Shown: one piece after another, positions 17,496 to 27,434 of the stretch
Layout: every line of letters begins with the position of its first letter
Numbering within the stretch: the first letter of the stretch is position 1
Virus record (IMG/VR): IMGVR_UViG_3300010368_000014
Span: 1 to 55,480 of that record
Length of the DNA stretch: 55,480 nt
Strand: one strand, 5' to 3'
Source of the DNA: a virus
Program-made: the position numbers and the translations under genes
Notes under the pieces: generated by a model
Seen by the model: only the letters and a program-made list of their open reading frames with translations
The model's database searches: none
What the model was told of the DNA's origin: nothing

Positions 17496-20400
17496 TGGAG
17501 AATAATTTTATTAATAGTGAAAGAGTTTTTAGTGACCTAGAATATACTTTGATCAGAAGTTCAAATATTCTTAGCCAAGAAGTTTCATACAATAATCAAG
17601 TTACAGGGCTTGACTATAATAATGTAACAACACAAAAAATAGATTTCTCACAACCTAATACCTATATAAAATATGGGTCATTATCCAATTTATTAAAGCT
17701 TGGTATTGAATCTATAATAATTAATTATCCTAAATCTCTTAAGATAGAAACTAATGTTATAGGTAGATCAATTAGTGATGTTAACATATATAATATTTCA
17801 AACTTAGGAAATAATCAAAGTTTTAAAATTAATACAAATTACATAAGTAATCCTTTAGAATTAGATTACAGGGTTAACGATTCTTTACTTAATTATTATT
17901 TTGAATATGATAATAACGTATATAAGATTTTATCATATTCATTGCCAAATTCTCTACGAAATTCAAGTATATCTTTAACGGTTGAGGGTAAACCTTTTAA
18001 TAGTCTTTCTGCAATTAATATTAATGGCTATATTTTTAAAACTAGGGATGAAAGATTATTCACAGATTTTGAAAATTATTTACTAAGGGAAAGCTTTTTA
18101 TTCCAGCGTCAGTTAGAAGAACAATATACATATACTTATAATGAAGAATTTAAGTTTCCATTAATAGATAAGTATAATTTAGATATTAAAAGTGAGCTAT
18201 ATTTAACATTTTTAAATAGTCTTTTAGATATAGCGATATACTATGATGAAAATTATACTAATTTAGTTTCTAGGAAATATATACCCTCAATTTTACAAGA
18301 AATTACTTTAAGTTCTAATGGAACGTCTACACTAGGTAAAATTAATGTATTATTAGATGTTATAGCAGCATTTTTTGATAGAAAATATATAGAATCAGTT
18401 TCTTTACAAGAAAAAGAAATAACTTATGACTTTTTATCAGAACAAGATAGATATTCTATCTTATATGAACTGAATAAATTTGGAATAAAGATTAATAGTA
18501 CTAACGTAGGTTTATTTAGTATTTTCTTTTTATACCTAAACCGTTTTTATTTACAGTTTAATAAAGATAGTTTTTTTACCATACAGGAAATACTCAACAT
18601 TATGGGTATTCCAGATGAACTAATAGAATATAATGAGTACGTATATATTTATGAACCTATTAACATAGATTATTTAAACAATGTATTATTAAAAAAATAT
18701 GAGTTAATAGATTTACCATTAAATGCAGATGGTAGTGTAAATTTAGAGAGAATTAACACGCATTTTCAATCTAGTACTTATATTTCTAATTTAGAAAAAA
18801 TAGTCAATGCAGAAAACAGTGGTTTATTTAATGAAGAGCAATTTAAAACCAATCTTTATTTAACTTATAAGACCGACTTTAATACTGATGAAACTTTTTT
18901 TGATGTTGTAACAGAAGATACTTGTTTTATTATAAGTGGAGGTACTACTAGTTTTCTTCCTAAAATAATTGTTGATGAGTGTGGTTGCCCACTTGACCTA
19001 GATGATTTATCATATCAACTTGAAACTACTCATAATGATCCATATTCACTTTCTTGCCCAAAATTGCTTTTGGATATTGTTACCGAGTGTACTAGTTATG
19101 TGAGCAGCGGATTTACAGGTGATACAGAATGTTCTATTTCAGGTATTATTGTATCATCAGATGACCAATTAAATAAAGCAACAATTAATATTAACACTTT
19201 AAATGTTGACATGAAGTATAAAATATTAATTGCCGATACTTGTCAGGGTAATAGAGTTATCGAAAGAGATAGCCTAATATCTTGTGAGGTATTTAGACGT
19301 TATACCAATGATGCCTTTTTTGGTGCATCTGGTTATGTAACGTCTATAAGATTATATGATACTTTAGGTAATATTCCATTAGATATTAATTTAAATCCAT
19401 ATAGTAGCCCACACCTAACAGGATTTTATGGCAGTGTAACAACAAGTCAATTATTATATTCAAGTATTAATTGGGTAGGTAATATTAAAAAGCTAATTAG
19501 AAATGCACTATATGATATTTATGGTGCCGAAGATGGAGTGTCATATGTTTTAGATGTCAATGATTTTTTAGATGGTAATATAGAAATATGTTTTCTCTGT
19601 AAAAATAATGTGTTATTACCGCAATATAACATAGGCATAAATGAAAATGACCCACTTATAACATATTTTGATGGTGTCAATTCTCAATTTATCACTAACA
19701 GTAAATTAAAATATATTATTAATGATTTAATAGATACTGTTCCCACCATTTTAGGTAATTTAACATTTAGTGGAATGGTAAACGATGGTGAATTATCTAA
19801 CATTAATGGCAATTATAACTTTATTTCGTCTGTAACTGAAACATTATCATTGATTAATGTAAGTAATAATGGAGTTCTAACAGGATTGACTACTATGCCA
19901 ATTACATCAGAAGATGTGATAAGCGGGGCTTTTTTAAATTATACAACGTATGGCGGCATTGGCAATTTAACATTTAATGGTAATCAACCCCATCAATTTT
20001 TAAGTTCAGGTGAAACATTTTTTTCATATTTTACAGATGAAAATGGATGCCAGTCTAATTTAGTTTCAGGGGTAGTGTTGTGCCCTCCCGATCCATGTCT
20101 TTTTCAAGAGGTGGTTGAAACTATTAGAGTTACAACAAGTATAACTGAAACAACTGAAACTCTAAGTTGTCCTGATATAGCATTAACATGGGCATTAGAC
20201 CCAGTAGAATTACCAAATGATGGTTCTCCTAGTACTTACTCATTAAGTTTAAGATTTGAAAATTTTGTTGCTGATAATATTGATTATTTTGATGGTATTA
20301 TAACTTTTCCATCATATCCTCTCAATGAACCTATATTATTTACAGGCAATATAATACAAACTTACCACAGTATAAGTGCAACCGTTTTTAATACTCAAAC

Positions 20401-21187
20401 GGTGGATTTTTTATTAAATTTAAAAGTTTATATTAATGGTAAATGTGGGGTTTATGATTATGAAGTATTAATATCCCTACCTTTTGACGATTCGGCAGTA
20501 GGGAATGCATTAATTACAAAAGAAAATATAGTTATAACTAACGAGGTATCCACAATTGTAACAGAAACAGTTTATGAATTAATAGGAGGAACACCAATAT
20601 TGTCTTCAAATATTTCTTGTGCTGATAATGTAGCCACTGTTAATTTAACAGTAAGTGGAGGTACTGCACCTTTTAATTATTATGGATTGATAGATGGACA
20701 AGAAATAACAGAAAATGGTATCTATTCTGTCTATGTAGAAGATTCTAATGGCTGTAAATCAGATGTTATAGAAGTTTTAATAGATTGTATCACTGAGGTT
20801 AATTGTAGCCCTATAACTCTTATATCTGCGTTAGAAACCACTTCTTCTGATGATGAAAACAATACTTCTACTTTAACATACTCATATAGAGTTGATTTTA
20901 CTAATATTAGTGACCGAATAGATGAGGTAGGGTTAACAGTTCAAGGAATAAATGGTTCTGAGCTATATATGTTAGGCAATCCAGTTATACAAACATTTAG
21001 TACTGACTTTGGAGCAAAACAAATTTTCTTTAATTACAATCCATTTTCACCCATTTTAACATATGTTAAAATTTTTATGGTTGTAAAATTAGAGAATGGA
21101 TGTATATATAGTAGTGTTCATGAGTTATCAGTAGATGGTTCAACATTAATGAGTAGGCAGGAACAACAATTTATATTAGATAATTAA
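17495..21187 (+). CDS. Large tail/baseplate protein with SprB-like surface repeats (1230 aa)
   Basis: The N-terminal ~480 residues are helical and strand-mixed, like a structural anchor (YDFLSEQDRYSILYELNKFG, FFTIQEILNIMGIP). After ~470 the protein becomes cysteine-containing and beta-rich. At ~812-865 and ~1033-1100 it has segments with the SprB/PKD-like adhesin signature: LTVSGGTAPFNYYG, then ENGIYSVYVEDSNGCKSDV, and TDENGCQSN in the earlier one. Such repeats are typical of gliding-motility adhesins of flavobacteria. Their presence in a virion-operon protein suggests a receptor-binding or surface-decorating role. A palindrome copy lies within codons 1187-1193. It is coupled to the upstream gene and 2 bases from the next. 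Confidence 0.65.
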   Translation: MENNFINSERVFSDLEYTLIRSSNILSQEVSYNNQVTGLDYNNVTTQKIDFSQPNTYIKYGSLSNLLKLGIESIIINYPKSLKIETNVIGRSISDVNIYNISNLGNNQSFKINTNYISNPLELDYRVNDSLLNYYFEYDNNVYKILSYSLPNSLRNSSISLTVEGKPFNSLSAININGYIFKTRDERLFTDFENYLLRESFLFQRQLEEQYTYTYNEEFKFPLIDKYNLDIKSELYLTFLNSLLDIAIYYDENYTNLVSRKYIPSILQEITLSSNGTSTLGKINVLLDVIAAFFDRKYIESVSLQEKEITYDFLSEQDRYSILYELNKFGIKINSTNVGLFSIFFLYLNRFYLQFNKDSFFTIQEILNIMGIPDELIEYNEYVYIYEPINIDYLNNVLLKKYELIDLPLNADGSVNLERINTHFQSSTYISNLEKIVNAENSGLFNEEQFKTNLYLTYKTDFNTDETFFDVVTEDTCFIISGGTTSFLPKIIVDECGCPLDLDDLSYQLETTHNDPYSLSCPKLLLDIVTECTSYVSSGFTGDTECSISGIIVSSDDQLNKATININTLNVDMKYKILIADTCQGNRVIERDSLISCEVFRRYTNDAFFGASGYVTSIRLYDTLGNIPLDINLNPYSSPHLTGFYGSVTTSQLLYSSINWVGNIKKLIRNALYDIYGAEDGVSYVLDVNDFLDGNIEICFLCKNNVLLPQYNIGINENDPLITYFDGVNSQFITNSKLKYIINDLIDTVPTILGNLTFSGMVNDGELSNINGNYNFISSVTETLSLINVSNNGVLTGLTTMPITSEDVISGAFLNYTTYGGIGNLTFNGNQPHQFLSSGETFFSYFTDENGCQSNLVSGVVLCPPDPCLFQEVVETIRVTTSITETTETLSCPDIALTWALDPVELPNDGSPSTYSLSLRFENFVADNIDYFDGIITFPSYPLNEPILFTGNIIQTYHSISATVFNTQTVDFLLNLKVYINGKCGVYDYEVLISLPFDDSAVGNALITKENIVITNEVSTIVTETVYELIGGTPILSSNISCADNVATVNLTVSGGTAPFNYYGLIDGQEITENGIYSVYVEDSNGCKSDVIEVLIDCITEVNCSPITLISALETTSSDDENNTSTLTYSYRVDFTNISDRIDEVGLTVQGINGSELYMLGNPVIQTFSTDFGAKQIFFNYNPFSPILTYVKIFMVVKLENGCIYSSVHELSVDGSTLMSRQEQQFILDN
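21053..21072. repeat. Palindrome, copy 3 (inside the 1230-aa gene)
   Basis: ATTTTAACATATGTTAAAAT, 20 bp of perfect symmetry, inside the coding sequence, where it encodes ILTYVKI. The copy at 50286-50309, in an unrelated gene, encodes the same residues in the same frame. Confidence 0.7.
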
Positions 21188-21189
21188 AT

Positions 21190-23226
21190 ATGTGTGGAAA
21201 TTTAACAATAGTTAGTACTTTAAATGTTTTATCTTCAAGTGATCTAACACTGAATTTAACTGTAGATTTGTCTTTTGATGGTACTACTAGTCCTAATTTG
21301 ATTGGCTACTATAAAATGTTAGATGTTGATATAACAAGAGAGTTAACTTTTCCCCAGACTGTTATATCTCTTGTTAATGAGGGTACTAATATCGAATATA
21401 CCATTATTTGTGGAGATACAATTTATACGTGTGATGTATCTCCTACTAATTTAGTTGAAGAAATTTCACCAACAAATCAAACTTATGTTGTTACTTGTAA
21501 TAATTTAAACGGCAGATTAAATGTTATATCTGGTTGTACCAACCCAAATGCTTCTAATTATAATCCATTTGCTAATTTTAACGATGGATCATGTTATTTT
21601 ATATCTGGGTGTACAATTCCTTTAGCTGATAATTATAATCCCTTAGCTGCAATAGATGATGGATCGTGTGAATGTTCAAACTATGATGTTTATTTTAGAT
21701 TAGATGAAATTAATGATGTAATAAATATTACTCCATCTAGCGGTGAAACTTGCATGATTTCAGTAAAATTTAAATATGCAGTAGAAATAAACTGCGATAG
21801 TATCACTGATAGAATCTTAGAAAATAATATTAGACTTACTGATAAATTAAATGATTTACAAATTGATTTAAATCTGTATAATATTTCTGGTGATGTTATT
21901 ATGTCACAGCGGATATACACATATGATGAAAATCTTTCATTATATGGAGATGAAGGATTATGCAATTCAGTTTATGATTTATATTCATTTGAAAATGGGT
22001 TAAATTGTGATGATGATGTTTTGAGAAGATTTATACCTCAATATTTGAAAGCTGAAAAGGTTTTTCTTTTAAGTGAACCTGATATTAGAGTAGGGTTAAA
22101 TATTTCAAATTTTGATTTTGACCATAGAGTTCATATAGATGAGGTAGAAATTACTGTTTTTTGCAATGAAACAGTAAATGTTTGTAGATTAATTCCTGAT
22201 ACTTTTGGTTTTAATTTATATAAATCTATTTCAATTAAAGTTAACGATGAACGCGAGTATTTACTTAATTCAAAAGAAATTGATTTAAAAGTTAGTCCTC
22301 TTTATCATATTAATAATGATGTTATTAAATATTTTAATAAATATGGTTTCTATGGTAAACGAGATAGATTATTTGCACTTACATTAGACGAAGTAAAATA
22401 CGAACTAATAAATGTAAGATCGAGAAAGACAGACAGTAAATATTTTCATAAACACGATATATATGACATATATTTAAGTAATCAAGAATCATGTTCTTTA
22501 CCAAATAATCAATTAGAATATGATTATTTAGATGCTATATATGGGATTATTCCCAATAACTGGAATACTGTTATTGAACCATTTATTGATCCCACTTTAA
22601 TTAGAAATAATAGCACCTATATTTATGGAAATAACATATTCCACTGTGATAAATATGTTTATCGCAAATATACGTTAGATAAGGGATGTGATGCAGATGT
22701 CGATAATACTGTTGAAATTATCAATGATGATATATGTATTGCAAATAGTGAATATAAATCAAGATTTGAACTAATATCAGCAATTAATGATTTATGCGTA
22801 CCTTGTGAGGGTACTGGTATTACTTATTCTTTCTTTGATGATGGCATAAGTGAATCGGGGAGGTTAATACAATATACAGGAGATACCTTTACAGGTATAA
22901 CTGAAGTTATTAATTTTGATACAAATATTTTTTCAGATTGTGAGTGTGTTCCTGTTAATATAGAAATTACAGCATATTCTATTCCTTCCAAGAATGTATT
23001 ATTTGTTGAATTTATAACAAGTGGAGTTAATGATGTTAGTGAAATAAAAGCTTATGTTGATGGAGTATTACAAACGGGTATAAATACAAATATTAATTTT
23101 GACTTTAATACCCAAGCGGGAAACTATACTTATACAAACCATCAATTTGCAATTGATATACTTATTATAGTAGAAAATAACTGTGGAACTGACTCAGATG
23201 AATTAGTAGGTATTCCTACATTTTAA
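21190..23226 (+). CDS. Virion protein with tandem GCT..NYNP..DDGSC motifs (678 aa)
   Basis: Residues 115-135 and 140-160 are two copies of a short cysteine-bounded motif, GCTNPNASNYNPFAN... and GCTIPLADNYNPLAA..., each ending DGSC. The motif is frequent in secreted proteins of marine Bacteroidota and looks like an acidic metal-binding loop. The rest is beta-rich with scattered cysteines (CEGTGITYSFFDDG, CECVPVNIEI). It lies 2 bases behind the SprB-like gene and 14 bases before the next, and is probably a host-contact or fibre protein in the same structure. No enzymatic motif is seen. Confidence 0.6.
   Translation: MCGNLTIVSTLNVLSSSDLTLNLTVDLSFDGTTSPNLIGYYKMLDVDITRELTFPQTVISLVNEGTNIEYTIICGDTIYTCDVSPTNLVEEISPTNQTYVVTCNNLNGRLNVISGCTNPNASNYNPFANFNDGSCYFISGCTIPLADNYNPLAAIDDGSCECSNYDVYFRLDEINDVINITPSSGETCMISVKFKYAVEINCDSITDRILENNIRLTDKLNDLQIDLNLYNISGDVIMSQRIYTYDENLSLYGDEGLCNSVYDLYSFENGLNCDDDVLRRFIPQYLKAEKVFLLSEPDIRVGLNISNFDFDHRVHIDEVEITVFCNETVNVCRLIPDTFGFNLYKSISIKVNDEREYLLNSKEIDLKVSPLYHINNDVIKYFNKYGFYGKRDRLFALTLDEVKYELINVRSRKTDSKYFHKHDIYDIYLSNQESCSLPNNQLEYDYLDAIYGIIPNNWNTVIEPFIDPTLIRNNSTYIYGNNIFHCDKYVYRKYTLDKGCDADVDNTVEIINDDICIANSEYKSRFELISAINDLCVPCEGTGITYSFFDDGISESGRLIQYTGDTFTGITEVINFDTNIFSDCECVPVNIEITAYSIPSKNVLFVEFITSGVNDVSEIKAYVDGVLQTGINTNINFDFNTQAGNYTYTNHQFAIDILIIVENNCGTDSDELVGIPTF
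21532..21669 (+). repeat. Two tandem 25-residue cysteine-bounded repeats (coding)
   Basis: Period 75 bases. Each unit begins GCT, contains NYNP at position 10-13 and ends DGSC. The copies differ at about a third of residues, so they are old rather than recent duplications. Confidence 0.75.
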
Positions 23227-23240
23227 TATAAACAAAGATT

Positions 23241-25319
23241 ATGTCATATATAGTTGAAAGAGGAGAAAAATTAATCCTAACAAAAGTAACTGAAAGAGGA
23301 AGAAGAGCTATCGCAAGAGGTAACTTTAATTTTTCTTTTTATAGTTTAGGTGATAGCGAAATAGATTATAAAAATACTGATGGATTAGCTTTAATAAAAC
23401 CTAAAGATAATCACCCTACTCAAGTTTCTTTTCTTTCATTGGCAGATGAAGAAAAATATATCCCATTAACTACATTAAATTCTAATGTAGTTAAATTTTC
23501 TATTAAAAATAAGGCAAAAACTAGAGGTTTTTTTGATGAATGTTTTATTGATAATGCCACTTTTTTAGAAGAATGTACTAAAATACAAGGAACATTCAAA
23601 CTAGATAAATTAAATGGTACTAAAATATTGGATTTATCTGGTGTTATTGATAATACAGAGTTTAATCTTTTAAATGATGGTGATATTATAAAAATTAAAA
23701 TACCTAATTTAGCTATACCTACAAGTGGTTATACAACTACTGTTGATCCTCAACCGTATTTATATTTTGCATTGGAGAAAAATAGTATGAGTCCTGTTTT
23801 AAGTGTAGATAGATTTTTACCATCATATAACTATGTGAGTAATGGATCACTAATTGATGTTGCGTTTTGGGTTTTACCTAGAAAGGAAGATGCCATCACA
23901 TATTACTCGCCTAGTGGACAAACAATAGAGTGGAATTCAGAATTATTGGAGTTTTATGAAAATTGTGAAAGTGGCGACACTAAAGTTTGGAATTTTAATA
24001 GGGTATTTTGTGATAGTGTAATAGGTACTATTGAATGTGAAGAAGACTATCAGAATTATGGCTCACAGAATTATAGTTCTTTATTAGTTTACCTAAATGC
24101 ATGTAAGGCATGTTCTGACATCTCTTCTACTAATTGTAATGATAACCTAGAATCCAGTGAATTACCAAATACCTCATTATCTATTATTCATTTTTCTAAT
24201 TTTAACACAAGGAATGAATATGGAGAATACCTATACATTGACTCTGTAAATAAATTTTATTTATGTTTACCAGAATTAATGTGGCATAATAGAGATTTTG
24301 GCGGCTCCAAATTAGGTGATATTATGGGGATGAGATTTGTTAGCGATGTAACAAAAAAATATTTCTACCCTGAAACATTAAATTTAGAATATTTTGACCT
24401 AATTGAAGATGGGTTTTATGTTCAAAGTGGTGTTACTCCTCTAGTAGTAGGAAAAGTTTTCCCATCTTTGAAAATGGCTATTATCGAAAATGAAGAATTA
24501 CAGACTGTTCTTTCATACAAATCTAATAGAAGCTACTCTTTACCTAAATTAAAGGCCAGACAAATTTCACCAACTGGTGGCGTTAATACAGGTATTTTAA
24601 AAAGGGGTAAAAGAATATATCTAACATATTACTTAGAATCAAACAATGGTATTTTAAACGTATTACCTCAAGGAGTTATTAGTTACTTAGATAATGTGGG
24701 CAATATTGACCGGGATGTGGATTTTACTATTGAAGATGTAAATAAATTTCCTTATATGAGAAACTTAAATGATGGAAACTATGATGGATTAGGGTTTTTT
24801 GCAAATAAATTTAAAGTATTGTATCAAATACAGGATGTAGGGGTATACCCAAAATCAGATGAATGGCAAATTGTTGATTTTACGAATAATATTATTTTGA
24901 ACAATGAGCCTTTGGGAACCATTGAACCGTTGATCCTAGAACGACAACTTGCATCAGATAATAATTTTATCTTAAATGAGGCTCGTGTAGAAATGCATGG
25001 TTTAGGTTTATATGATAATACTTATTTCTGTATAGCATGTGACTCATCTAACTTAACAATGGGGGATGAAAGACTGTTTATTGGGAATGTTGAAACCTAT
25101 ATAGGAGCGGCTGTCTATAAAAAAGTAATAAATATTATTATAAAATCACCAGATTTGAAAAAAACTGATAATAATAGTTATGAAATTGGGAACAAGTTTT
25201 TAAGTGAGATTTCATTTTATAATTCTGATTATGAGCAAATTGCAGTATCTAAATTATCAAGACCTGTTCAAATAAGAGAAAATAGTACAACAGAAATTGA
25301 AATAATTTTTGATTTTTAA
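23241..25319 (+). CDS. Virion structural protein, last gene of the baseplate operon (692 aa)
   Basis: It begins MSYIVERGEKLILTKVTERG and continues RRAIARGNFNFSFYSLGDSE. I recall this opening from structural proteins of large myoviruses, where an N-terminal domain of the type 'leading strand, then GN.NF....GDSE' attaches to the baseplate. The long middle and C-terminus are beta-rich and contain cysteine pairs (CEEDYQNYG, CKACSDISSTNC). No membrane segment. It is 14 bases downstream of the GCT-repeat gene. After its stop comes only an all-AT inverted repeat and then a host-type promoter for DNA-metabolism genes, so the operon ends here. Confidence 0.6.
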   Translation: MSYIVERGEKLILTKVTERGRRAIARGNFNFSFYSLGDSEIDYKNTDGLALIKPKDNHPTQVSFLSLADEEKYIPLTTLNSNVVKFSIKNKAKTRGFFDECFIDNATFLEECTKIQGTFKLDKLNGTKILDLSGVIDNTEFNLLNDGDIIKIKIPNLAIPTSGYTTTVDPQPYLYFALEKNSMSPVLSVDRFLPSYNYVSNGSLIDVAFWVLPRKEDAITYYSPSGQTIEWNSELLEFYENCESGDTKVWNFNRVFCDSVIGTIECEEDYQNYGSQNYSSLLVYLNACKACSDISSTNCNDNLESSELPNTSLSIIHFSNFNTRNEYGEYLYIDSVNKFYLCLPELMWHNRDFGGSKLGDIMGMRFVSDVTKKYFYPETLNLEYFDLIEDGFYVQSGVTPLVVGKVFPSLKMAIIENEELQTVLSYKSNRSYSLPKLKARQISPTGGVNTGILKRGKRIYLTYYLESNNGILNVLPQGVISYLDNVGNIDRDVDFTIEDVNKFPYMRNLNDGNYDGLGFFANKFKVLYQIQDVGVYPKSDEWQIVDFTNNIILNNEPLGTIEPLILERQLASDNNFILNEARVEMHGLGLYDNTYFCIACDSSNLTMGDERLFIGNVETYIGAAVYKKVINIIIKSPDLKKTDNNSYEIGNKFLSEISFYNSDYEQIAVSKLSRPVQIRENSTTEIEIIFDF

Positions 25320-25343
25320 TTAGGTTAATTAAAATATTGTTCT

Positions 25344-25351
25344 TATATTTG
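25344..25351 (+). promoter_or_regulatory. Bacteroidota-type -7 box TATATTTG
   Basis: It matches TAnnTTTG and lies 19 bases before the TTG start at 25371. A clear TTTG at -33 is lacking. It would start a new transcript for the nuclease, methyltransferase and recombination genes after the late baseplate operon. Confidence 0.5.
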
Positions 25352-25370
25352 CCCTATAAACTAAAATAGG

Positions 25371-26693
25371 TTGAAAATAGGGAATAATTTATTTGAAGAA
25401 TTATCATATTCAGAAGTTTTTTTAGAAGAGGATAATCACATCTACATAAATAAAGTCACTGGAAAATTTTACAATTCAGTGACAGGGTTACTTTCATTGA
25501 TAAAAAATGAATTTAACCAAGATGAGGCTATAAAAGGCATAACTCGTCAATACCAAACTTTTCTTAGTTGGTTTAATTTTAGTAAAATTCCATCAGAACA
25601 TTTAATTGAATATCTTTCTCTTTATATAAATTATAGGCAGTTTACAGTAAGAGAAGAAAAAGAATTTGAAGGTCGTAAATATTCGGGTTATGCCATGCAA
25701 TTAAAAGATTATGTTACCCCATCAGAATTTTATATTGAATATTCTTTTTTAAAAGAAACTCAAGAAATTAAGCGTAAAAAAAATATATATATAGGACAAG
25801 ATGGTAAATTAATGAATAAGGCTAGTATATTGGAAATGTGGAAAGACATGACTGATATAGCTAATCATTATGGTAACATAGTACACGTTACTTTAGAGAG
25901 AGAAATCTTGGAAAAACAAGGGCTACTTGATTTAAAAAATGATGTTTTATTACAAGCCATACAAGACCATTTTTTTTGGATTAAAAAACATCTTCCACTT
26001 TTTTATGAAAAATATCCAAACTCAAATCATTCTTTTGAAGAATATGAATTAAATTGCACTTTAGGAGAATTAATGACTCATATTATTATTGAGTTTTACA
26101 AAGTACACCAATTTGTAGGAAGATGTATTGTACCTGAAAAGAGATTATTATATAAAAATTTAACTGGTACAAAAGACATTCATGAAGATATAGATGGTTA
26201 TCTTTTTAATACAGGTGACCATAAAACAAATAAGGATTTTTCTTTTACGTCAGAGTATAATCAAAGATTATTAGCACCCTTTAACCATTTAGTACAAAGT
26301 GAATTTAATCTTTATACTTTGCAATTATCAATATATAGCTTTATGGTAGAGCAAGTATATAATAAAAAATTAAATGGGCAATATATTACCTATTATAATC
26401 GTAAATATGGAGCATTTAAGAAATTTGAGATTCCTTATTTAAAGGATGAGGCAGAAGTATTAATTCAGTTAAATACTGATTGGATAGAAGAAAGAAAGAA
26501 ACGATTCCTTTGTTCATCGTTAGGTGGTTTAATTGAAGCAACAATTAAACCTATATGGATGGATCATTTTGCTAAGTCTTTTTACTACTTTGTTAAAAGT
26601 AGTAAAGAAAAGGGTGATACTGATGTAAAGGTATTTAAAGATTTTATTTTTCAATATGAGCATAAATATAAAAATGTAACTTATCATGGATAG
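25371..26693 (+). CDS. PD-(D/E)XK (RecB/Cas4-like) nuclease (440 aa)
   Basis: The opening HIYINKVTGKFYNSVTGLLS is the usual entry of phage PD-(D/E)XK exonucleases. The catalytic core is recognisable: YGNIVHVTLE with a motif-I-like glutamate, IDGYLFNTGDHKTNK giving the D...(x)D-x-K active site (~282-296), and LYTLQLSIYSFMVEQ with the QxxxY helix (~317-331). Such enzymes trim or recombine DNA ends. The start is a TTG codon at 25371, 19 bases after a TATATTTG promoter. It overlaps the methyltransferase by 8 bases. It probably works with the Mre11/Rad50-type pair downstream. Confidence 0.75.
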   Translation: MKIGNNLFEELSYSEVFLEEDNHIYINKVTGKFYNSVTGLLSLIKNEFNQDEAIKGITRQYQTFLSWFNFSKIPSEHLIEYLSLYINYRQFTVREEKEFEGRKYSGYAMQLKDYVTPSEFYIEYSFLKETQEIKRKKNIYIGQDGKLMNKASILEMWKDMTDIANHYGNIVHVTLEREILEKQGLLDLKNDVLLQAIQDHFFWIKKHLPLFYEKYPNSNHSFEEYELNCTLGELMTHIIIEFYKVHQFVGRCIVPEKRLLYKNLTGTKDIHEDIDGYLFNTGDHKTNKDFSFTSEYNQRLLAPFNHLVQSEFNLYTLQLSIYSFMVEQVYNKKLNGQYITYYNRKYGAFKKFEIPYLKDEAEVLIQLNTDWIEERKKRFLCSSLGGLIEATIKPIWMDHFAKSFYYFVKSSKEKGDTDVKVFKDFIFQYEHKYKNVTYHG

Positions 26694-27432
26694 AATAGTT
26701 TTAAAACAAGGAGATTGTCTTGAATTAATGAAAGATATAGAAGATTCTAGCATTGATATGGTATTTGCAGATTTACCATATGGAACAACTAAATGTAGAT
26801 GGGACGTTGTTATTCCATTTGAACCATTATGGGAACAATATGAGCGAATTATTAAACCTAATGGAGCACTAGTATTCACAGCTTCTCAACCATTTACAAG
26901 TGCTTTAGTTATGAGCAACCCTAAAATGTTTAAATATGAATGGATATGGGAAAAATCAAAAGCTAGTAATTTTTTAAATGCTAAGAAAAATCCGTTGAAG
27001 GCTCATGAAAATATTCTTATCTTTGGAAAGAAAAAAGTTAATTATTATCCTTTAAAAATAGAAGGTAAACCCTATAATAAAGGAAAGCGGAAAACAGAAA
27101 ATGGTTATGCAACAGATGTCTATGGTAAAATGGATAGTGATTTTTTGGTTGTAAATAAAAAAGGCTTGCGTTATCCAAGATCAGTACAATATTTTAAAAC
27201 TGCTGAATCAGAGGGTAAATATTTAGCTACTCAAAAACCAGTAGCATTAGTAGAATATTTCATAGAGACCTATAGCAAAGAAAATGACATTGTTTTAGAT
27301 AATGTTTTTGGTTCTTGTACAACAGGCATAGCCTGTATTAATAAAAATAGACGATTTTTGGGTTTTGAAAAAGACAACACGAATTTTAATATTGGTGAAA
27401 AAAGAATAAAAGAAAAATTTAATTTAATTTAA
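26686..27432 (+). CDS. DNA methyltransferase, N6-adenine/N4-cytosine type, beta-class order (248 aa)
   Basis: Motif IV, DLPYG, is at 29-33 after the strand SSIDMVFA, followed by the motif V/VI-like region IIKPNGALVFTASQPF. A basic middle segment (IWEKSKASNFLNAKKNPLKA) follows. Motif X-like TQKPVALVEYFIETYS and motif I VLDNVFGSCTTGIACI come last (~184-215). Motif IV before motif I is the beta-class order of amino methyltransferases. It transfers a methyl group from S-adenosylmethionine to the exocyclic amine of A or C in DNA, probably protecting phage DNA from restriction. No restriction partner is adjacent. Target site not predictable. Confidence 0.85.
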   Translation: MDRIVLKQGDCLELMKDIEDSSIDMVFADLPYGTTKCRWDVVIPFEPLWEQYERIIKPNGALVFTASQPFTSALVMSNPKMFKYEWIWEKSKASNFLNAKKNPLKAHENILIFGKKKVNYYPLKIEGKPYNKGKRKTENGYATDVYGKMDSDFLVVNKKGLRYPRSVQYFKTAESEGKYLATQKPVALVEYFIETYSKENDIVLDNVFGSCTTGIACINKNRRFLGFEKDNTNFNIGEKRIKEKFNLI

Positions 27433-27434
27433 TT

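Noticed and set aside
17495-25319. SprB-like and cysteine-repeat proteins as host chromosome genes (prophage boundary)
   Set aside because: They overlap or abut the gp6-operon genes with the same base composition and are followed by phage DNA-metabolism genes, so they belong to the phage.
25314-25334. AT-only inverted repeat TTTTAATTA/TAATTAAAA after the baseplate operon as a terminator
   Set aside because: Nine A-T pairs without GC and without a T-run; common by chance in this sequence.
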